DNA of 64,000 bases, from positions 16,728 through 80,727 of the forward strand of contig JAHHHW010000071.1 of NCBI GenBank assembly GCA_019359115.1. The letters are read 5' to 3'. Under the pieces are notes generated by a model, which saw only the letters and a program-made list of their open reading frames with translations, was not told the DNA's origin and ran no database searches. Origin of the DNA: Pelatocladus maniniholoensis HA4357-MV3 (GTDB lineage Bacteria; Cyanobacteriota; Cyanobacteriia; Cyanobacteriales; Nostocaceae). The translations under genes were made by a program, and so were the position numbers. Of this stretch, positions 53,977 to 63,878 are shown one piece after another (the first letter of the stretch is position 1; every line of letters starts with the position of its first letter).

Positions 53977-55956
53977 CTAAAAGGGACTGTAATTGATTGA
54001 GAAATACAAACCTTGTTCTTGCAGTGTCCGATCTCTGTCCCCTTCGACATCGATTAGAGGAACAGCATAGTCAAGACGAGCGCTAAAGGTTTCACCCATT
54101 TGCCATTGCAAACCTAAGCCTGTACCAATTAAGGTATTGGTATTGGGATCGGGAGTGGAATCAGAGTCATTATTCCAGCCGACGCCAAAGTTGATAAAGG
54201 GTATGACTTGCAAAACTCCTTCTACTTGTCTTCTGCGCCAAACAGGAAATCTGACTTCGGCTGAAGCAAATAAGCCATTATCTGTTAAAAACTGATCTTG
54301 TCGATAACCCTTGACAGTTTGCAAACCTCCCAAGCGAATCTGTTCGATGGGTACAAGGGATGTGCTTGCGAATTGCATTTCTGAACGCAATACAAGCAAG
54401 GTATCTGGCGCTAATAAGCGCACATACTGTCCTTGTCCTCGCCAAGCAAAATAGCGACTATCTGGAGCATCGCTGTTGACGGTAGCATCAAGCCAGCCTA
54501 CACCAAGACTAAATTGCGATCGCAAAGCAAAGACTTGTTGAGAGTTGCGTTGGGTGTATTCTTGAAAAAACCTAACTGTCGAGAGGCGAGTTCTTCCTTT
54601 GTCATCTGCACCCGCAGATAAAGGAAAGTTTTCTCCCAATAATTGATTTTCACTTTGCTGTCTGGAGAAAGTTAAGCCGAGTGCGAATTCTTGAGTCGGA
54701 GTTTGGAAAATTGGCTGACGCACATTCAAATCTATGTAATAATAGTCACCCGTAATATCGATTCGATCAAAGGGTGGTTCTACTACTGTTACAGCCGTTC
54801 TACCAGTGTTAAAGCCTACAGTACCGTTGCGAGCATTTATAGGGAATGCATAACTTAAGTCAAAAGCGTTACTACCATCGCTGTTGATGAATTCAAAAGA
54901 AAAGCGATCGCCAAAGCCCAAAAGATTACCTTCACTCAGGTTAACACCGCGACGAAAGGTTCCCACACTGGGATCACCAGCGTTATCAGCAAATATATCT
55001 ACTTTAAAAGAATCTGCTTCTACAACATTTACTTCCAATAGACTTTGATCTGGACGTGAACCTGTAGATAATTCCGCAGAAATATTGGCAATGAGGGGAT
55101 CAAGTTGTAATAATTGCAGTGCTTCTAAAAGCCGTTCTCGATTTAAGGGCTTGGAGGTTGCTAAAGCGATCCGACTACGCACATAGTTCGGTTGTAGTCG
55201 CTTCGTACCTGTCACCTTGATATCTTCTATTCCACCTTCAATGATTTGAACTTTAACAACAGCACCTTCCTTTGCAAAACTTTGCTCTGCTGGAATCACC
55301 GCACCGGAATTAACATACCCCGCATTGATGTATAGATTAGTAATGATATTTTCAACTTGTAAAAGTTCGGCAAAAGTTATCGGTCGGTTAAGAAAAGGTT
55401 TTGTTGCTTCGCTTAACTGTTGATTACTAAATGCTGTGTTTCCTTCAAAATTAAATTTCTCAATTGTAATAGTTCCAGGAATTCCGGGAAGCGTTGGAGA
55501 TTCTGGTGGTGGAGATGGAGTTGTATCTAGAGGAGGTGTAGGCGATGGTTGTGGCGTTGGGATTGGCTTTGGTGGTGGTGTAGGAGGCAGAGGACCAAGA
55601 ACTTGCGATAAAATCAGGATTTTATCCAAGTCTTTGTCTTGATTGGTGCCAACTAGTTGATGTAATTTAAAACCATTGGGAGGATCTGATTTAAGTTGAA
55701 CATGATCATTGAGAGAATTATATTCGTTCCCAATTTCTGTTTCGTTATTCTGGCTGATTTTGCTTTCTACAGCAGTTGTGGTATTTTCTAGCTGTTGGGT
55801 GTTGATCTGTGATTGGTGACTTCTGACAGAAAAACTGTCGGTGTTCAGAGCCTTGGATGGTAAGTTTCCAGCAGAAGCTTTCAGAGCAGAGAACGCTATT
55901 AAAACTTCCAAGAATAAGGAAACAGTTAAATTCAGTTTAAAAGTGTGGTTGTGCAT
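53977..55956 (-). CDS. TpsB outer-membrane transporter (ShlB/FhaC/HecB family)
   Basis: 659 residues. Signal peptide about 1-29. A Ser/Asn-rich then Pro-rich linker (PPTPPPKPIPTPQPSPTPPLD near 120-150) precedes two POTRA domains: FEGNTAFSNQQLSEATKPF and GGIEDIKVTGTKRLQPNYVRSRI. The C-terminal 350 residues form a 16-strand barrel with the conserved LGGLQTVKGYRQDQFLTDNG motif near 540 and a final aromatic residue (NYSPF), as outer-membrane proteins require. It secretes TpsA proteins across the outer membrane. It is the first gene of the - strand adhesin run, and no chaperone or second pore is present. Confidence 0.95.
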   Translation of the reverse strand: MHNHTFKLNLTVSLFLEVLIAFSALKASAGNLPSKALNTDSFSVRSHQSQINTQQLENTTTAVESKISQNNETEIGNEYNSLNDHVQLKSDPPNGFKLHQLVGTNQDKDLDKILILSQVLGPLPPTPPPKPIPTPQPSPTPPLDTTPSPPPESPTLPGIPGTITIEKFNFEGNTAFSNQQLSEATKPFLNRPITFAELLQVENIITNLYINAGYVNSGAVIPAEQSFAKEGAVVKVQIIEGGIEDIKVTGTKRLQPNYVRSRIALATSKPLNRERLLEALQLLQLDPLIANISAELSTGSRPDQSLLEVNVVEADSFKVDIFADNAGDPSVGTFRRGVNLSEGNLLGFGDRFSFEFINSDGSNAFDLSYAFPINARNGTVGFNTGRTAVTVVEPPFDRIDITGDYYYIDLNVRQPIFQTPTQEFALGLTFSRQQSENQLLGENFPLSAGADDKGRTRLSTVRFFQEYTQRNSQQVFALRSQFSLGVGWLDATVNSDAPDSRYFAWRGQGQYVRLLAPDTLLVLRSEMQFASTSLVPIEQIRLGGLQTVKGYRQDQFLTDNGLFASAEVRFPVWRRRQVEGVLQVIPFINFGVGWNNDSDSTPDPNTNTLIGTGLGLQWQMGETFSARLDYAVPLIDVEGDRDRTLQEQGLYFSINYSPF

Positions 55957-56114
55957 TAAAACTTGATTAACTTTTATTAATTAAACTTAAATACCATAGA
56001 ATATGGTTTGTAGTATAGAGAATCATAATAAAATTTAACGAGGTAGTTTAGGAAACTAAAATGAAATATAGGTAGTTATAAAATATTGCTTTAAATGAAG
56101 GAATATATATTAAG

Positions 56115-58136
56115 ATGACGGAAGGCAACAACAATCTATTATGTGGCCGCTACCAAATCATCCAAGAGCTAGGCAGGGGAGGTTTTGGCGTCACCTATTT
56201 GGCTACAGATACATACTCTAATATATTATGTGCAATAAAGAAACTCGATCCTCTCAATGCTGATCTTGAAACAGCTAAAAGATTTTTTCACAGAGAAGTT
56301 AATATCTTAAATACTTTACAGACTAACCAGCAAGTTCCTAAGTTCTTTGACTATCTGGAAGAAGACAACAGTTATTATATAGTTGAAGAATATATAGAAG
56401 GTACATCTTTAGCAGAACTAGTTCATCAAAAATGGCCCGAATACACAGTAGTTAATTTCTTACAACAAATTTTATCTGTACTAGCATATTTACATGCAAA
56501 AAATATTATTCATCGTGATGTCAAACCCTCCAATTTAATTATTAGAAAAGGAGACAACAGATTTGTCTTGATTGACTTTGGATCTGTGAAAAAACTAGAC
56601 AGTCAATATCCATCATCTCAATCATCAATAACACAAACAATGATTGGAACTCCTGGATATGCTCCTTCAGAACAAATGGCAGGAAGACCACGTTTTAATA
56701 GCGATATCTATGCTTTGGGCTTAACAGCAATCCAACTATTAACTGGAATGCATCCTAGAGAATTAAGATGGAATGAAAAAGATAATATCATCTTACCTAG
56801 CGATATTAATATTGACCCTTCTCTGAATGCAATTTTAGTCAAAATGGTCTATAACAACCCAGACCATCGTTATCAATCAGTAAATACAGTTATTGAGGAT
56901 TTAAATAAAACGAAAATTAGTTCACCACCCACTCAACCGCCAACTTATTACACATCTGATCATCGAATAATACTTACTAATCTACGATTTATAAAAATTT
57001 GGCAGATTCCAATCGTATTAATATTATTAGTAGGAATCATAGCTTTTATAGAATTCTTTCATCCATTTATACGACCTATATATTATTTATATGAAGCTAA
57101 TAAACTACTTGATGAACGTCAAGGAGAAGCTGCTCTAGATAAATTTACCTCTCTCAAACAACTTCAACCCAATTCTCCTGAAGTTTGGAAAGGACGAGGT
57201 GATGCTTTGTTTCTTTTGGGACGTGATTTTGCCGCCCTACAATCTTATAATAGAGCGATTTTTCTAGAACCAAAAGACCAAAAACTTTTAGTTAAAATAT
57301 TAATTAATAAAGGCAAAGTATTATATAAACAGCAAAATTATCAAGAAGCCTTAGATATTTATGAAAAAGTACTAAAAATTGATAATAATAATCCAGAAGG
57401 ATTAAGTGGAAAAAGTTTATCTTTATTAGCAACAGGTAAAAGACAAGAAGCTTTGCAGTATTTGAATCAACTGAAGCAAATTAGACCTGATGATCCCAGA
57501 ATTTGGCAAGAAATAGGCTTTGCGATCGAACAATCGCAAGGAAAACAAGCTGCAAAAGAATATTTTCAAGAAGCTCTTCTATCTTATGATGATCTTCTCA
57601 GATTTAAAAGCAAAAATCCAATATATTGGACTGATAGAGGTTCAATATTACTTAAATTAAATCGTCCACAAGATGCACTGGATTCTTATGAAAAAGCACT
57701 AAACATAGACAATAATTTTTATGAAGCGTTAATTGGTAAAGGTAACGCCTTAAATGTATTAGGAAAAGCTAGTGAAGCTCTTTTTGCTTTTAAACAAGCT
57801 AGTCAAGTCCGTCCCCAAGATTATTTAGTTTGGTTTAACCAAGGAATTTTACTCACACAAACCCTAAGAAATCACGAAGAAGCTATTAAAGCTTTTGAGC
57901 AGGCAATTGTACTCAAAGGTGATTTTCATCCTGCATGGATAGGTAAAGCACTCGCATTGTTAGAATTGAAACGCTATCAAGAAGCACTACTTGCCATTGA
58001 TAAAGCTAGAGATTTGCAACCAAAAGATCCAGATATTTGGGATATTCGAGGAGAAATTTTAAAGGGATTAGGTAAGCAACAAGAAGCAAATAGTTCTTTT
58101 TATCAAGCTGAAAAACTTAGGGGTGAGATGCCTTGA
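56115..58136 (+). CDS. Ser/Thr protein kinase with TPR tail
   Basis: 673 residues. Hanks-type kinase in residues 1-270: glycine loop LGRGGFGVTY, Lys in CAIKKLD, catalytic HRDVKPSN, DFGSVKK and the APE-equivalent GYAPSEQ. Residues about 297-318 form a membrane helix (WQIPIVLILLVGIIAFIEFF), placing the C-terminal part outside the cytoplasm. This part (330-670) is a run of about nine TPR units. The arrangement is the common cyanobacterial Spk-TPR type. It is divergent from the TPS operon with a 158-bp shared promoter region, so linked regulation of surface adhesion is a reasonable, untested idea. Confidence 0.94.
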   Translation: MTEGNNNLLCGRYQIIQELGRGGFGVTYLATDTYSNILCAIKKLDPLNADLETAKRFFHREVNILNTLQTNQQVPKFFDYLEEDNSYYIVEEYIEGTSLAELVHQKWPEYTVVNFLQQILSVLAYLHAKNIIHRDVKPSNLIIRKGDNRFVLIDFGSVKKLDSQYPSSQSSITQTMIGTPGYAPSEQMAGRPRFNSDIYALGLTAIQLLTGMHPRELRWNEKDNIILPSDINIDPSLNAILVKMVYNNPDHRYQSVNTVIEDLNKTKISSPPTQPPTYYTSDHRIILTNLRFIKIWQIPIVLILLVGIIAFIEFFHPFIRPIYYLYEANKLLDERQGEAALDKFTSLKQLQPNSPEVWKGRGDALFLLGRDFAALQSYNRAIFLEPKDQKLLVKILINKGKVLYKQQNYQEALDIYEKVLKIDNNNPEGLSGKSLSLLATGKRQEALQYLNQLKQIRPDDPRIWQEIGFAIEQSQGKQAAKEYFQEALLSYDDLLRFKSKNPIYWTDRGSILLKLNRPQDALDSYEKALNIDNNFYEALIGKGNALNVLGKASEALFAFKQASQVRPQDYLVWFNQGILLTQTLRNHEEAIKAFEQAIVLKGDFHPAWIGKALALLELKRYQEALLAIDKARDLQPKDPDIWDIRGEILKGLGKQQEANSSFYQAEKLRGEMP

Positions 58137-58291
58137 ATTGGGGGATAAAAGGGGACAAGGGAGATAAAAGAGAAATTGTTCTTGCTTTCCTTGCTTATGG
58201 GATTCGTCTTGGCAATGAAGAACTATCTCATAATAATTCTAGATGTGAAACAGAGCGATCGCTTGGGCGATCTTTGAAGGGTTTTTAGTAA

Positions 58292-58495
58292 ATGTTCAAT
58301 AGTTTTCCTTTCTCCAATGCTGATCAACTAGACCAATGGCATCAAGGTATCAAAAATGCAAACCGCAACAATATTTTTTGCCATTGTCGTACTTGTGGTT
58401 ATGAGTGGATGGATTCAATATTGGACGCTGTATGCACTAAATGTGATAGCAAAGATGTAGAACGTATATCATCTTGGCAATTTCCTGATGATTGA
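58292..58495 (+). CDS. Small zinc-ribbon protein
   Basis: 67 residues. Four Cys as CHCRTCGYEWMDSI... and ...VCTKCDS form a C-x2-C...C-x2-C zinc ribbon, similar to rubredoxin-type or transcription-associated ribbons (an extra Cys sits before the first pair). There is no signal peptide and an acidic end. It is 155 bp after the kinase gene with GAAGG about 10 bp before the ATG, so it can be expressed on its own or by read-through. Role unknown; nucleic-acid or protein binding is possible. Confidence 0.65.
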   Translation: MFNSFPFSNADQLDQWHQGIKNANRNNIFCHCRTCGYEWMDSILDAVCTKCDSKDVERISSWQFPDD

Positions 58496-58521
58496 ATAAA
58501 TTTTAGGATATTGGTAAACAA

Positions 58522-59778
58522 TTATTTGTTCGCTGCAAGTTTGGCAACTACTCCAGTGTACAATGCCATAAATTTAGATTCTTCTACAGGTGCATCACTG
58601 TTATTCCAAGTGGCAACTACACAGTAATTTTTGCCATTCTTTGCCTGTAACCAAGTTGTTAGATTGAGAACACCAGGTTCAGATCCACCTTTAAACGCCA
58701 CCTGCTGCCAATCTTTGCGATCAACAACAATGCCAGGATTAATACTCATCAGTGGCAAATCGGCAACTTGCTCTATTAGTCCGCAGAGTTCTTCAGCAGT
58801 AAAATACCATTCTACATCAAGAGCAACTGGTTTAGCTGGGTCAAATTCATTAGCATTAGGAAGCGGTTTTTTTGCCACTTCTGTGAGTATGATACGACGT
58901 TGAGCTTCGTCGCTTTTGCGATAACGCTTCAGCAACTCCCGGTTTTTAGAAGCTTTTAAAATAAATAATTCACGGGTAGTCAGGAAGGGACGATTACGAG
59001 GTGAGACAGACTCAATGTGTTGTCGCCCAATCAGATTAATTAATAAATCTGTTGCTGTATTGTCACTGATAGATATCATCAAAGCCGCGAGTGTTTGCAC
59101 TGTCAAATATGTTCCATTCGGCCAGGTTTGTAATATTCCAGAAGGTAAACTTTTCACACTAGATTGTACTTGTACTATATCTTTCCATGTCCTTTTGTCT
59201 GCTTCTATTTGTGATTTTAGTGCTTTGAGTACGGCTAATTTGAAGGCTGAACCTACTGCCAGAGGTATTTTGGTATTTAATGCAGCTTGTGTCGTTTTGC
59301 CTTCTTGAACTAAAAAACTGACTTTACCAGGTAAAGCCTTAAATTTAGCACTTGCTTCTTCTAAACTAATGACTTTGGCTTGCGGTGGCTGAAAAAGCAG
59401 TCCAGAAATTTGCCCTTTGCTATTCAAAACTATTTTTGTAGGCACTGAACCTTGACTAAACAAAACTAAATAATCTTGAGTATTATTTTGTATCTTTTGT
59501 TGTATATTTTGATAGGTTCCTAATTGACTCTTCAACTCAGCAATTAATTGTCGCATTTGTTCGATAGGAACTTGAGCTAAAAAGTCCGATGCAAACCACT
59601 CAGTTTGTATTTGTTCGCTAATAAATAATCTTTCTAAAGCTGCTTTGGAAGACATAGATTTAGCTGGAGTTTGAATTTGAGCTAAGGGTAGTGTTTTCCA
59701 TTTAACTTCTGCTAACGTCAACTTCAGAAATGCCAAGTTTGTTGTTAACAAAGTAGTCAATAATAAACTAACTGACAT
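58522..59778 (-). CDS. Class A beta-lactamase-fold serine hydrolase, exported
   Basis: 418 residues. Signal peptide at 1-23. The central and C-terminal parts have the penicilloyl-serine transferase triad: SAFK (Ser177-Lys180), SDN (238-240) and KGGS (363-366). The N-terminal region at 50-130 resembles the NTF2/DUF3887-like domain that precedes such enzymes in cyanobacteria. The class A Glu166 omega-loop (ExxLN) is not obvious, so antibiotic hydrolysis is doubtful and a periplasmic peptidase/esterase role is more likely. Convergent with the zinc-ribbon gene (27 bp between stops). Confidence 0.88.
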   Translation of the reverse strand: MSVSLLLTTLLTTNLAFLKLTLAEVKWKTLPLAQIQTPAKSMSSKAALERLFISEQIQTEWFASDFLAQVPIEQMRQLIAELKSQLGTYQNIQQKIQNNTQDYLVLFSQGSVPTKIVLNSKGQISGLLFQPPQAKVISLEEASAKFKALPGKVSFLVQEGKTTQAALNTKIPLAVGSAFKLAVLKALKSQIEADKRTWKDIVQVQSSVKSLPSGILQTWPNGTYLTVQTLAALMISISDNTATDLLINLIGRQHIESVSPRNRPFLTTRELFILKASKNRELLKRYRKSDEAQRRIILTEVAKKPLPNANEFDPAKPVALDVEWYFTAEELCGLIEQVADLPLMSINPGIVVDRKDWQQVAFKGGSEPGVLNLTTWLQAKNGKNYCVVATWNNSDAPVEESKFMALYTGVVAKLAANK

Positions 59779-60070
59779 TTTTCTCCTTCTATGCGAGCTT
59801 TGTTTGAGTAAACATAGCTGTAGCTAATTCAAACACAAGGAAATGTTCAAGTTATCTTCCCAGAGATACACTCAATTAATATGAGAGATGCCAGACGATT
59901 TTTTATACAAAAAATAATTAGCTTTTTTAGTAACAAAAATATTCAATTTATTAAGATAAACAGTACAATTACTTAAAATTTTAGGAAATTCATAGTCAAA
60001 AATAGAAAACTCGTGACCCTACAAATGAACGGTATGATGCGTAATAAAGTCTGATCTCACTACAAGAATA

Positions 60071-61219
60071 ATGGCGCAAACAGTATCAATCAATAACAAC
60101 CAGAGGTTGCAACTCAAACCCCTAGCCACACCAGAACGCTTACTTTTGGGTCCTGGTCCATCAAATGCTCATCCCGCAGTTCTGCAAGCGATGAATACTC
60201 CCCCGCTAGGCCATCTTGATCCAGCTTTTCTTGCCGTCATGGATGAGATTCAATCATTGCTGCGCTATGTATGGCAAACGGAAAATCCCCTTACCATCGC
60301 CGTTAGTGGTACGGGAACAGCAGCAATGGAAGCAACTATTGCTAATGCTGTAGAACCAGGTGATGTCGTGTTAGTGGGTGTGAGCGGTTATTTTGGTAAT
60401 CGACTTGTAGATATGGCTGGACGTTATGGTGCAGATGTGCGAACGATTACCAAGCCTTGGGGACAAGTCTTTTCCTTAGATGAATTACAAACTGCTGTAC
60501 AAACTCATCGTCCAACTATTTTAGCTTTGGTTCATGCTGAAACATCCACAGGCGCACGTCAACCTCTGGAGGGAGTTGGTGAACTGTGTCGTGAGTTTGG
60601 CTGTTTACTGCTAATAGATACAGTTACAAGTTTAGGTGGTGTTCCTATATTTTTGGACGAATGGGGAGTAGATCTTGCTTATAGCTGTAGCCAAAAAGGC
60701 TTGGGTTGTCCACCCGGTGCTTCTCCTTTTACAATGAGTCACCGCGCAGTTAAGAAATTGCAACAGCGTCAAACGAAAGTGGCTAACTGGTATTTGGATA
60801 TGACGCTGTTGAATAAATATTGGGGTAGTGAACGAATTTATCATCACACAGCACCCATTAACATGTATTACGCACTCCGGGAAGCACTACGTCTAATTGC
60901 CGAAGAGGGAGTGGAAAACAGCTGGCAACGTCATCAAGAAAACGTAGAATATCTTTGGCAGTCATTAGAAGAGATCGGATTGTCACTACATGTACAGCGA
61001 GAGTACCGTTTACCAACTCTCACAACAGTCTGCATTCCTAAAGGCGTGGATGGAAAAGCGATCGCCCGACAGTTACTTTTAGAACATAACATTGAAATTG
61101 GTGGTGGTCTTGGTGAATTAGCTGGTCAAGTCTGGCGTGTTGGACTCATGGGTTTCAACAGTCGTAAAGAAAATGTAGACCGATTCATAGAAGCTCTGCA
61201 ACTGGTTTTGCCTAAATAG
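60071..61219 (+). CDS. Alanine/serine-glyoxylate aminotransferase family protein
   Basis: 382 residues, class V PLP enzyme. Family blocks: LLLGPGPSNAHPAVLQAM at 24-41, SGTGTAAMEA at 79-88, HAETSTGARQPL near 155, LLIDTVTSLGG at 179-190 with the PLP-ring Asp, and the Schiff-base Lys209 in CSQKGLGCPPG. It transfers amino groups to glyoxylate, a photorespiratory step in cyanobacteria; close relatives were annotated as the small subunit of a soluble hydrogenase. No neighbours of the same pathway are present. Cytosolic, no leader. Confidence 0.94.
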   Translation: MAQTVSINNNQRLQLKPLATPERLLLGPGPSNAHPAVLQAMNTPPLGHLDPAFLAVMDEIQSLLRYVWQTENPLTIAVSGTGTAAMEATIANAVEPGDVVLVGVSGYFGNRLVDMAGRYGADVRTITKPWGQVFSLDELQTAVQTHRPTILALVHAETSTGARQPLEGVGELCREFGCLLLIDTVTSLGGVPIFLDEWGVDLAYSCSQKGLGCPPGASPFTMSHRAVKKLQQRQTKVANWYLDMTLLNKYWGSERIYHHTAPINMYYALREALRLIAEEGVENSWQRHQENVEYLWQSLEEIGLSLHVQREYRLPTLTTVCIPKGVDGKAIARQLLLEHNIEIGGGLGELAGQVWRVGLMGFNSRKENVDRFIEALQLVLPK

Positions 61220-61441
61220 AATTGGCAGGTATATAAATTTCTGGATAAAGGGGGAAAGGTTTTAAATTTGTGAGATCCCCCTTTGTTTCTGTTGTCTATT
61301 TTGTCTCCTTACCTCTTCCCCTTCCCTCTAAGCTAGACTGAGTATGTAGTAGTAAACCCAGATAGCAAGATACTGATCTGAAAACCACTGCACAACCGGA
61401 ATCAAGATTGTTGAGCAAATAAATTTGAGTGTTGATTAATA

Positions 61442-62236
61442 ATGTTGCATCGCTTCTCAAAACAGGAACTGATTTGTATAACTCAACCAAATCATGCTTG
61501 GCTTTCAGGTCAACTAGCACAAGTCTGGGGTAATGAATATTTTGGTGATTTTGCACCTAGAAAAGAAGTTTGTCTTGGCGCAGAACAACATGATATTGGT
61601 TGGATACTTTGGGAACAAGCTCCTACACTTAATCCTCAAACTGGTTATCCTCACCATTTCACGGAACTTTCTACTCAAGAACACATAAATATTTGGTCAC
61701 ATGCGAAACAGTTGGCACTTGTATTGGGTAGATATGTAGCCTTGCTTGTCTCGCTACATGGAACAGGTTTGTACGAAAGGTTTACAACTTGGCAAAACTC
61801 GCCAACCTCTACCCAAATAGTGGAGGAATTTCTCAAGCAGGAGTATCTTTTTCAAGAACAACTCATAGCTAGCTTGAAAAAAGATGCATACTATGCAACT
61901 CACGTTACACCGGAAGTAATCACACGTAATAGAAAGCTAGTGGCAATATGGGATACACTTTCAATCATCTTTTGTCAGGGAATGACTTCACAACAACAGT
62001 TGATTCACCATGTACCGATACTCAATGGTGAAACTACTCTAGACCTGACCTTGTTAAGCAATCAAGACCATCATCAACAAATAGTCATATCTCCCTGGCC
62101 TTTCCAGCAGAATGAAGTCACACTAGTTTATGAAGGACAGCTTCTACGCCACATCTTCAGCAGTGAGATAGCAATGCGAGAAGCTTTAATGGGTGATTAT
62201 GGAGTGACTCTCACTACTACCTTAAAACCAGATTAG
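61442..62236 (+). CDS. DUF3891 family protein
   Basis: 264 residues. It begins MLHRFSKQELICITQPNHAWLSGQLAQVWG and has GAEQHDIGWILWE near 55, VALLVSLHGTGLYE near 100, and a C-terminal beta-rich tail. The His/Asp spacing (QPNHAWLSG, EQHDIGW, SLHGTG) recalls the HD-phosphohydrolase-like fold of DUF3891, but the catalytic role is unknown. It is separated by 222 bp of AT-rich sequence from the aminotransferase gene and seems to be a stand-alone transcription unit. Confidence 0.85.
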   Translation: MLHRFSKQELICITQPNHAWLSGQLAQVWGNEYFGDFAPRKEVCLGAEQHDIGWILWEQAPTLNPQTGYPHHFTELSTQEHINIWSHAKQLALVLGRYVALLVSLHGTGLYERFTTWQNSPTSTQIVEEFLKQEYLFQEQLIASLKKDAYYATHVTPEVITRNRKLVAIWDTLSIIFCQGMTSQQQLIHHVPILNGETTLDLTLLSNQDHHQQIVISPWPFQQNEVTLVYEGQLLRHIFSSEIAMREALMGDYGVTLTTTLKPD

Positions 62237-62265
62237 AGAGTAGTAGTTATAGGTTCTTTGCTTAT

Positions 62266-62514
62266 CTAACCTCTTTTGCGTTGCCTAACTGGCTTTTTTG
62301 TGGTCTTTGATTTACCACGTGCTAACTTCAACTCAGCCTTTGACTGAGGCTTTGATGAATGAAGTTTTGGCGGTCGGCATCGTTCGCAAAACAAAGGTCT
62401 AGAAGGATAACAAGTCCGTTCAACGACTAGGTTGCATCCTTTACATACGAAACGATAGATTCTTTGCCTAATAAGGCGAGTGTGAGCTTTAACAAAAACT
62501 TCCTTGCTGTCCAC
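62266..62514 (-). CDS. Small basic zinc-finger protein
   Basis: About 82 residues from the GTG at 62514, which has AAAGGA at good distance; a TTG at 62541 would add nine. The N-terminal half has CKGCN then a third Cys and FCERC (C-x2-C...C...C-x2-C), a likely zinc-binding fold. The C-terminal half is highly basic (KSKTTKKPVRQRKRG), suggesting nucleic-acid binding. It is divergent from the next gene with 34 bp between start codons and faces the DUF3891 gene tail to tail. Not recognised as a named family. Confidence 0.6.
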   Translation of the reverse strand: MDSKEVFVKAHTRLIRQRIYRFVCKGCNLVVERTCYPSRPLFCERCRPPKLHSSKPQSKAELKLARGKSKTTKKPVRQRKRG

Positions 62515-62548
62515 CTGTCTGTATCCTTTCAAAAACAACAAAACTACT

Positions 62549-63298
62549 ATGGCTGATTTATCTGAGATTCTTAGGTTACTGGAAGCAGAACGCGATCGCT
62601 ACATCTTAGAAACTGCTGATTTGGAGCGTCGTCTGTCTTTTATTCGCAACCAGATAAATGTCCTAGAAGCTCTTATTTCAGGGTACGCTCTGGAAGAGAA
62701 AATGAATCATATCCACAAGCGTTTACCTGAATCATCTACACAGGCATATCTAGAGGATAGCCTTCATTCCCTTGAGGAGGAAGGAGAAGCCACGAAGCTT
62801 GATCAAGAACAAGAACAAGAACAAGAACAAGAACAAGAACAAGAACAAGAACAAGAACAAGAACAGAAATTAGACCATAAGATAAATTCATTTGTAACCA
62901 CATCACCATCTACCTCAAAATCAGATTCCAAAGATTCCAAATTTACAGCTCCTTCACCGGAACAACCAGACATATCTGACATCCCCAAACTGAGTATTCC
63001 CAGAAAACCTGGTACTTTACCTTTACTACCTGAATTTCAAGAATACTCCATACAAAATGCAGTCTTAATTTTGATGCGTCACCGACCTGATCTACATTTT
63101 CATATTGATGCCATAGTACGAGATTTGTATGGTGATCAATTAACGTCGGATCAGTTTAAAACTGCAAAAACGAATGTTGGAAAGATGCTTTCCACGGGAG
63201 TACAGGCGGGAATGTGGTATCGAGTATTACAAGGTCATGGAGTTTACACTTTGAAATATGAAAAGGGAGTAACTAGCAGGCCTCTACAAAAAAAATGA
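62549..63298 (+). CDS. Coiled-coil protein with a winged-helix-like C-terminus
   Basis: 249 residues from ATG 62549 (an upstream in-frame ATG at 62504 would overlap the divergent start). An N-terminal coiled coil (LSEILRLLEAERDRYILETADLERRLSFIRNQINVLEALI) leads to a Gln-Glu repeat of ten QE units. A Ser/Pro-rich linker follows, and the last 80 residues have a helix-turn-helix-like look: NAVLILMRHRPDLHFHIDAIVRDLYG...FKTAKTNVGKMLSTGVQAGMWYRVLQGHGVYTL. This resembles the HARE-HTH/winged-helix type. A DNA-binding dimer is inferred. Confidence 0.65.
   Translation: MADLSEILRLLEAERDRYILETADLERRLSFIRNQINVLEALISGYALEEKMNHIHKRLPESSTQAYLEDSLHSLEEEGEATKLDQEQEQEQEQEQEQEQEQEQEQKLDHKINSFVTTSPSTSKSDSKDSKFTAPSPEQPDISDIPKLSIPRKPGTLPLLPEFQEYSIQNAVLILMRHRPDLHFHIDAIVRDLYGDQLTSDQFKTAKTNVGKMLSTGVQAGMWYRVLQGHGVYTLKYEKGVTSRPLQKK
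62804..62863 (+). repeat. In-frame hexanucleotide microsatellite (CAAGAA)10
   Basis: Ten perfect CAAGAA units encode (Gln-Glu)10 within the preceding gene. The unit is a multiple of three, so slippage changes repeat number without shifting the frame. Confidence 0.95.
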
Positions 63299-63878
63299 TT
63301 AACTATTCAAACATGCAGCCAATAAACATATATGTGCAATCTACAGGCGATCGCTCAACTCCAAACCAAATTTGAGCTTTAGCAGCAGCATAAGAGCGCT
63401 CTACCCGATCAAGGGTGAGTGCAGGGCAAACGCATCTTAATTAATTAGTCTTGACAAAAAGTTTAAATTGGTGTATAGACGGAAAAACAAGAATTTATTG
63501 TTTGATTGGTTTTTTAGGGATTAAGGCGATCGCTGAAATCATTGTCAATAAGTGGGCATTAATGCGATAAACTTGAAGTTTATTGACATTGTAAGGCTCT
63601 TGTTGACAAAATGCGTTTGCCCTAGGGTGAACGTCGGAAAGAATGTGTGCGAGTTGTGTCCCCTTCAGAGTCAGAAGTCTGCCTGACTGATATCGATTTG
63701 CTAATAGTAAAGCGTCGCCTGATCTATTAACCGTTATTGCCCAAAAGGAATGAATGCCAAAATGCCAAAAAAGTAGAACAAAAAACAAAGAAGCTGATAT
63801 AGTAGTCAAGTGCGAAAGCCGAAAGGCAAAGAGCAAGCAAGAGAGTCAAAAAAGCAGAAAAAAAGATTTCTGAAGTAG
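63299..63878. other. 580-bp region without a convincing gene
   Basis: It contains the 12-bp inverted pair GGGCAAACGCAT near 63426 and ATGCGTTTGCCC near 63611. A - strand 113-codon frame (63495-63836) begins with TTG and looks unprotein-like beyond a hydrophobic start. The segment precedes the promoter at 63879 and is probably a non-coding leader or upstream activating region. Confidence 0.45.

Noticed and set aside
43037..55956. Contact-dependent inhibition (CdiA/CdiB) system
   Set aside because: The TpsA proteins are short for CdiA, end in the same conserved module instead of variable toxins, and no small immunity genes follow them.
58522..59778. Antibiotic-resistance beta-lactamase
   Set aside because: SxxK, SDN and KGG are present but the class A omega-loop Glu motif is not evident, and the N-terminal domain points to a housekeeping hydrolase.
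63495..63836. 113-codon - strand frame with a hydrophobic start
   Set aside because: TTG start, no ribosome site, no recognisable domain, and it lies in a region with non-coding inverted repeats.
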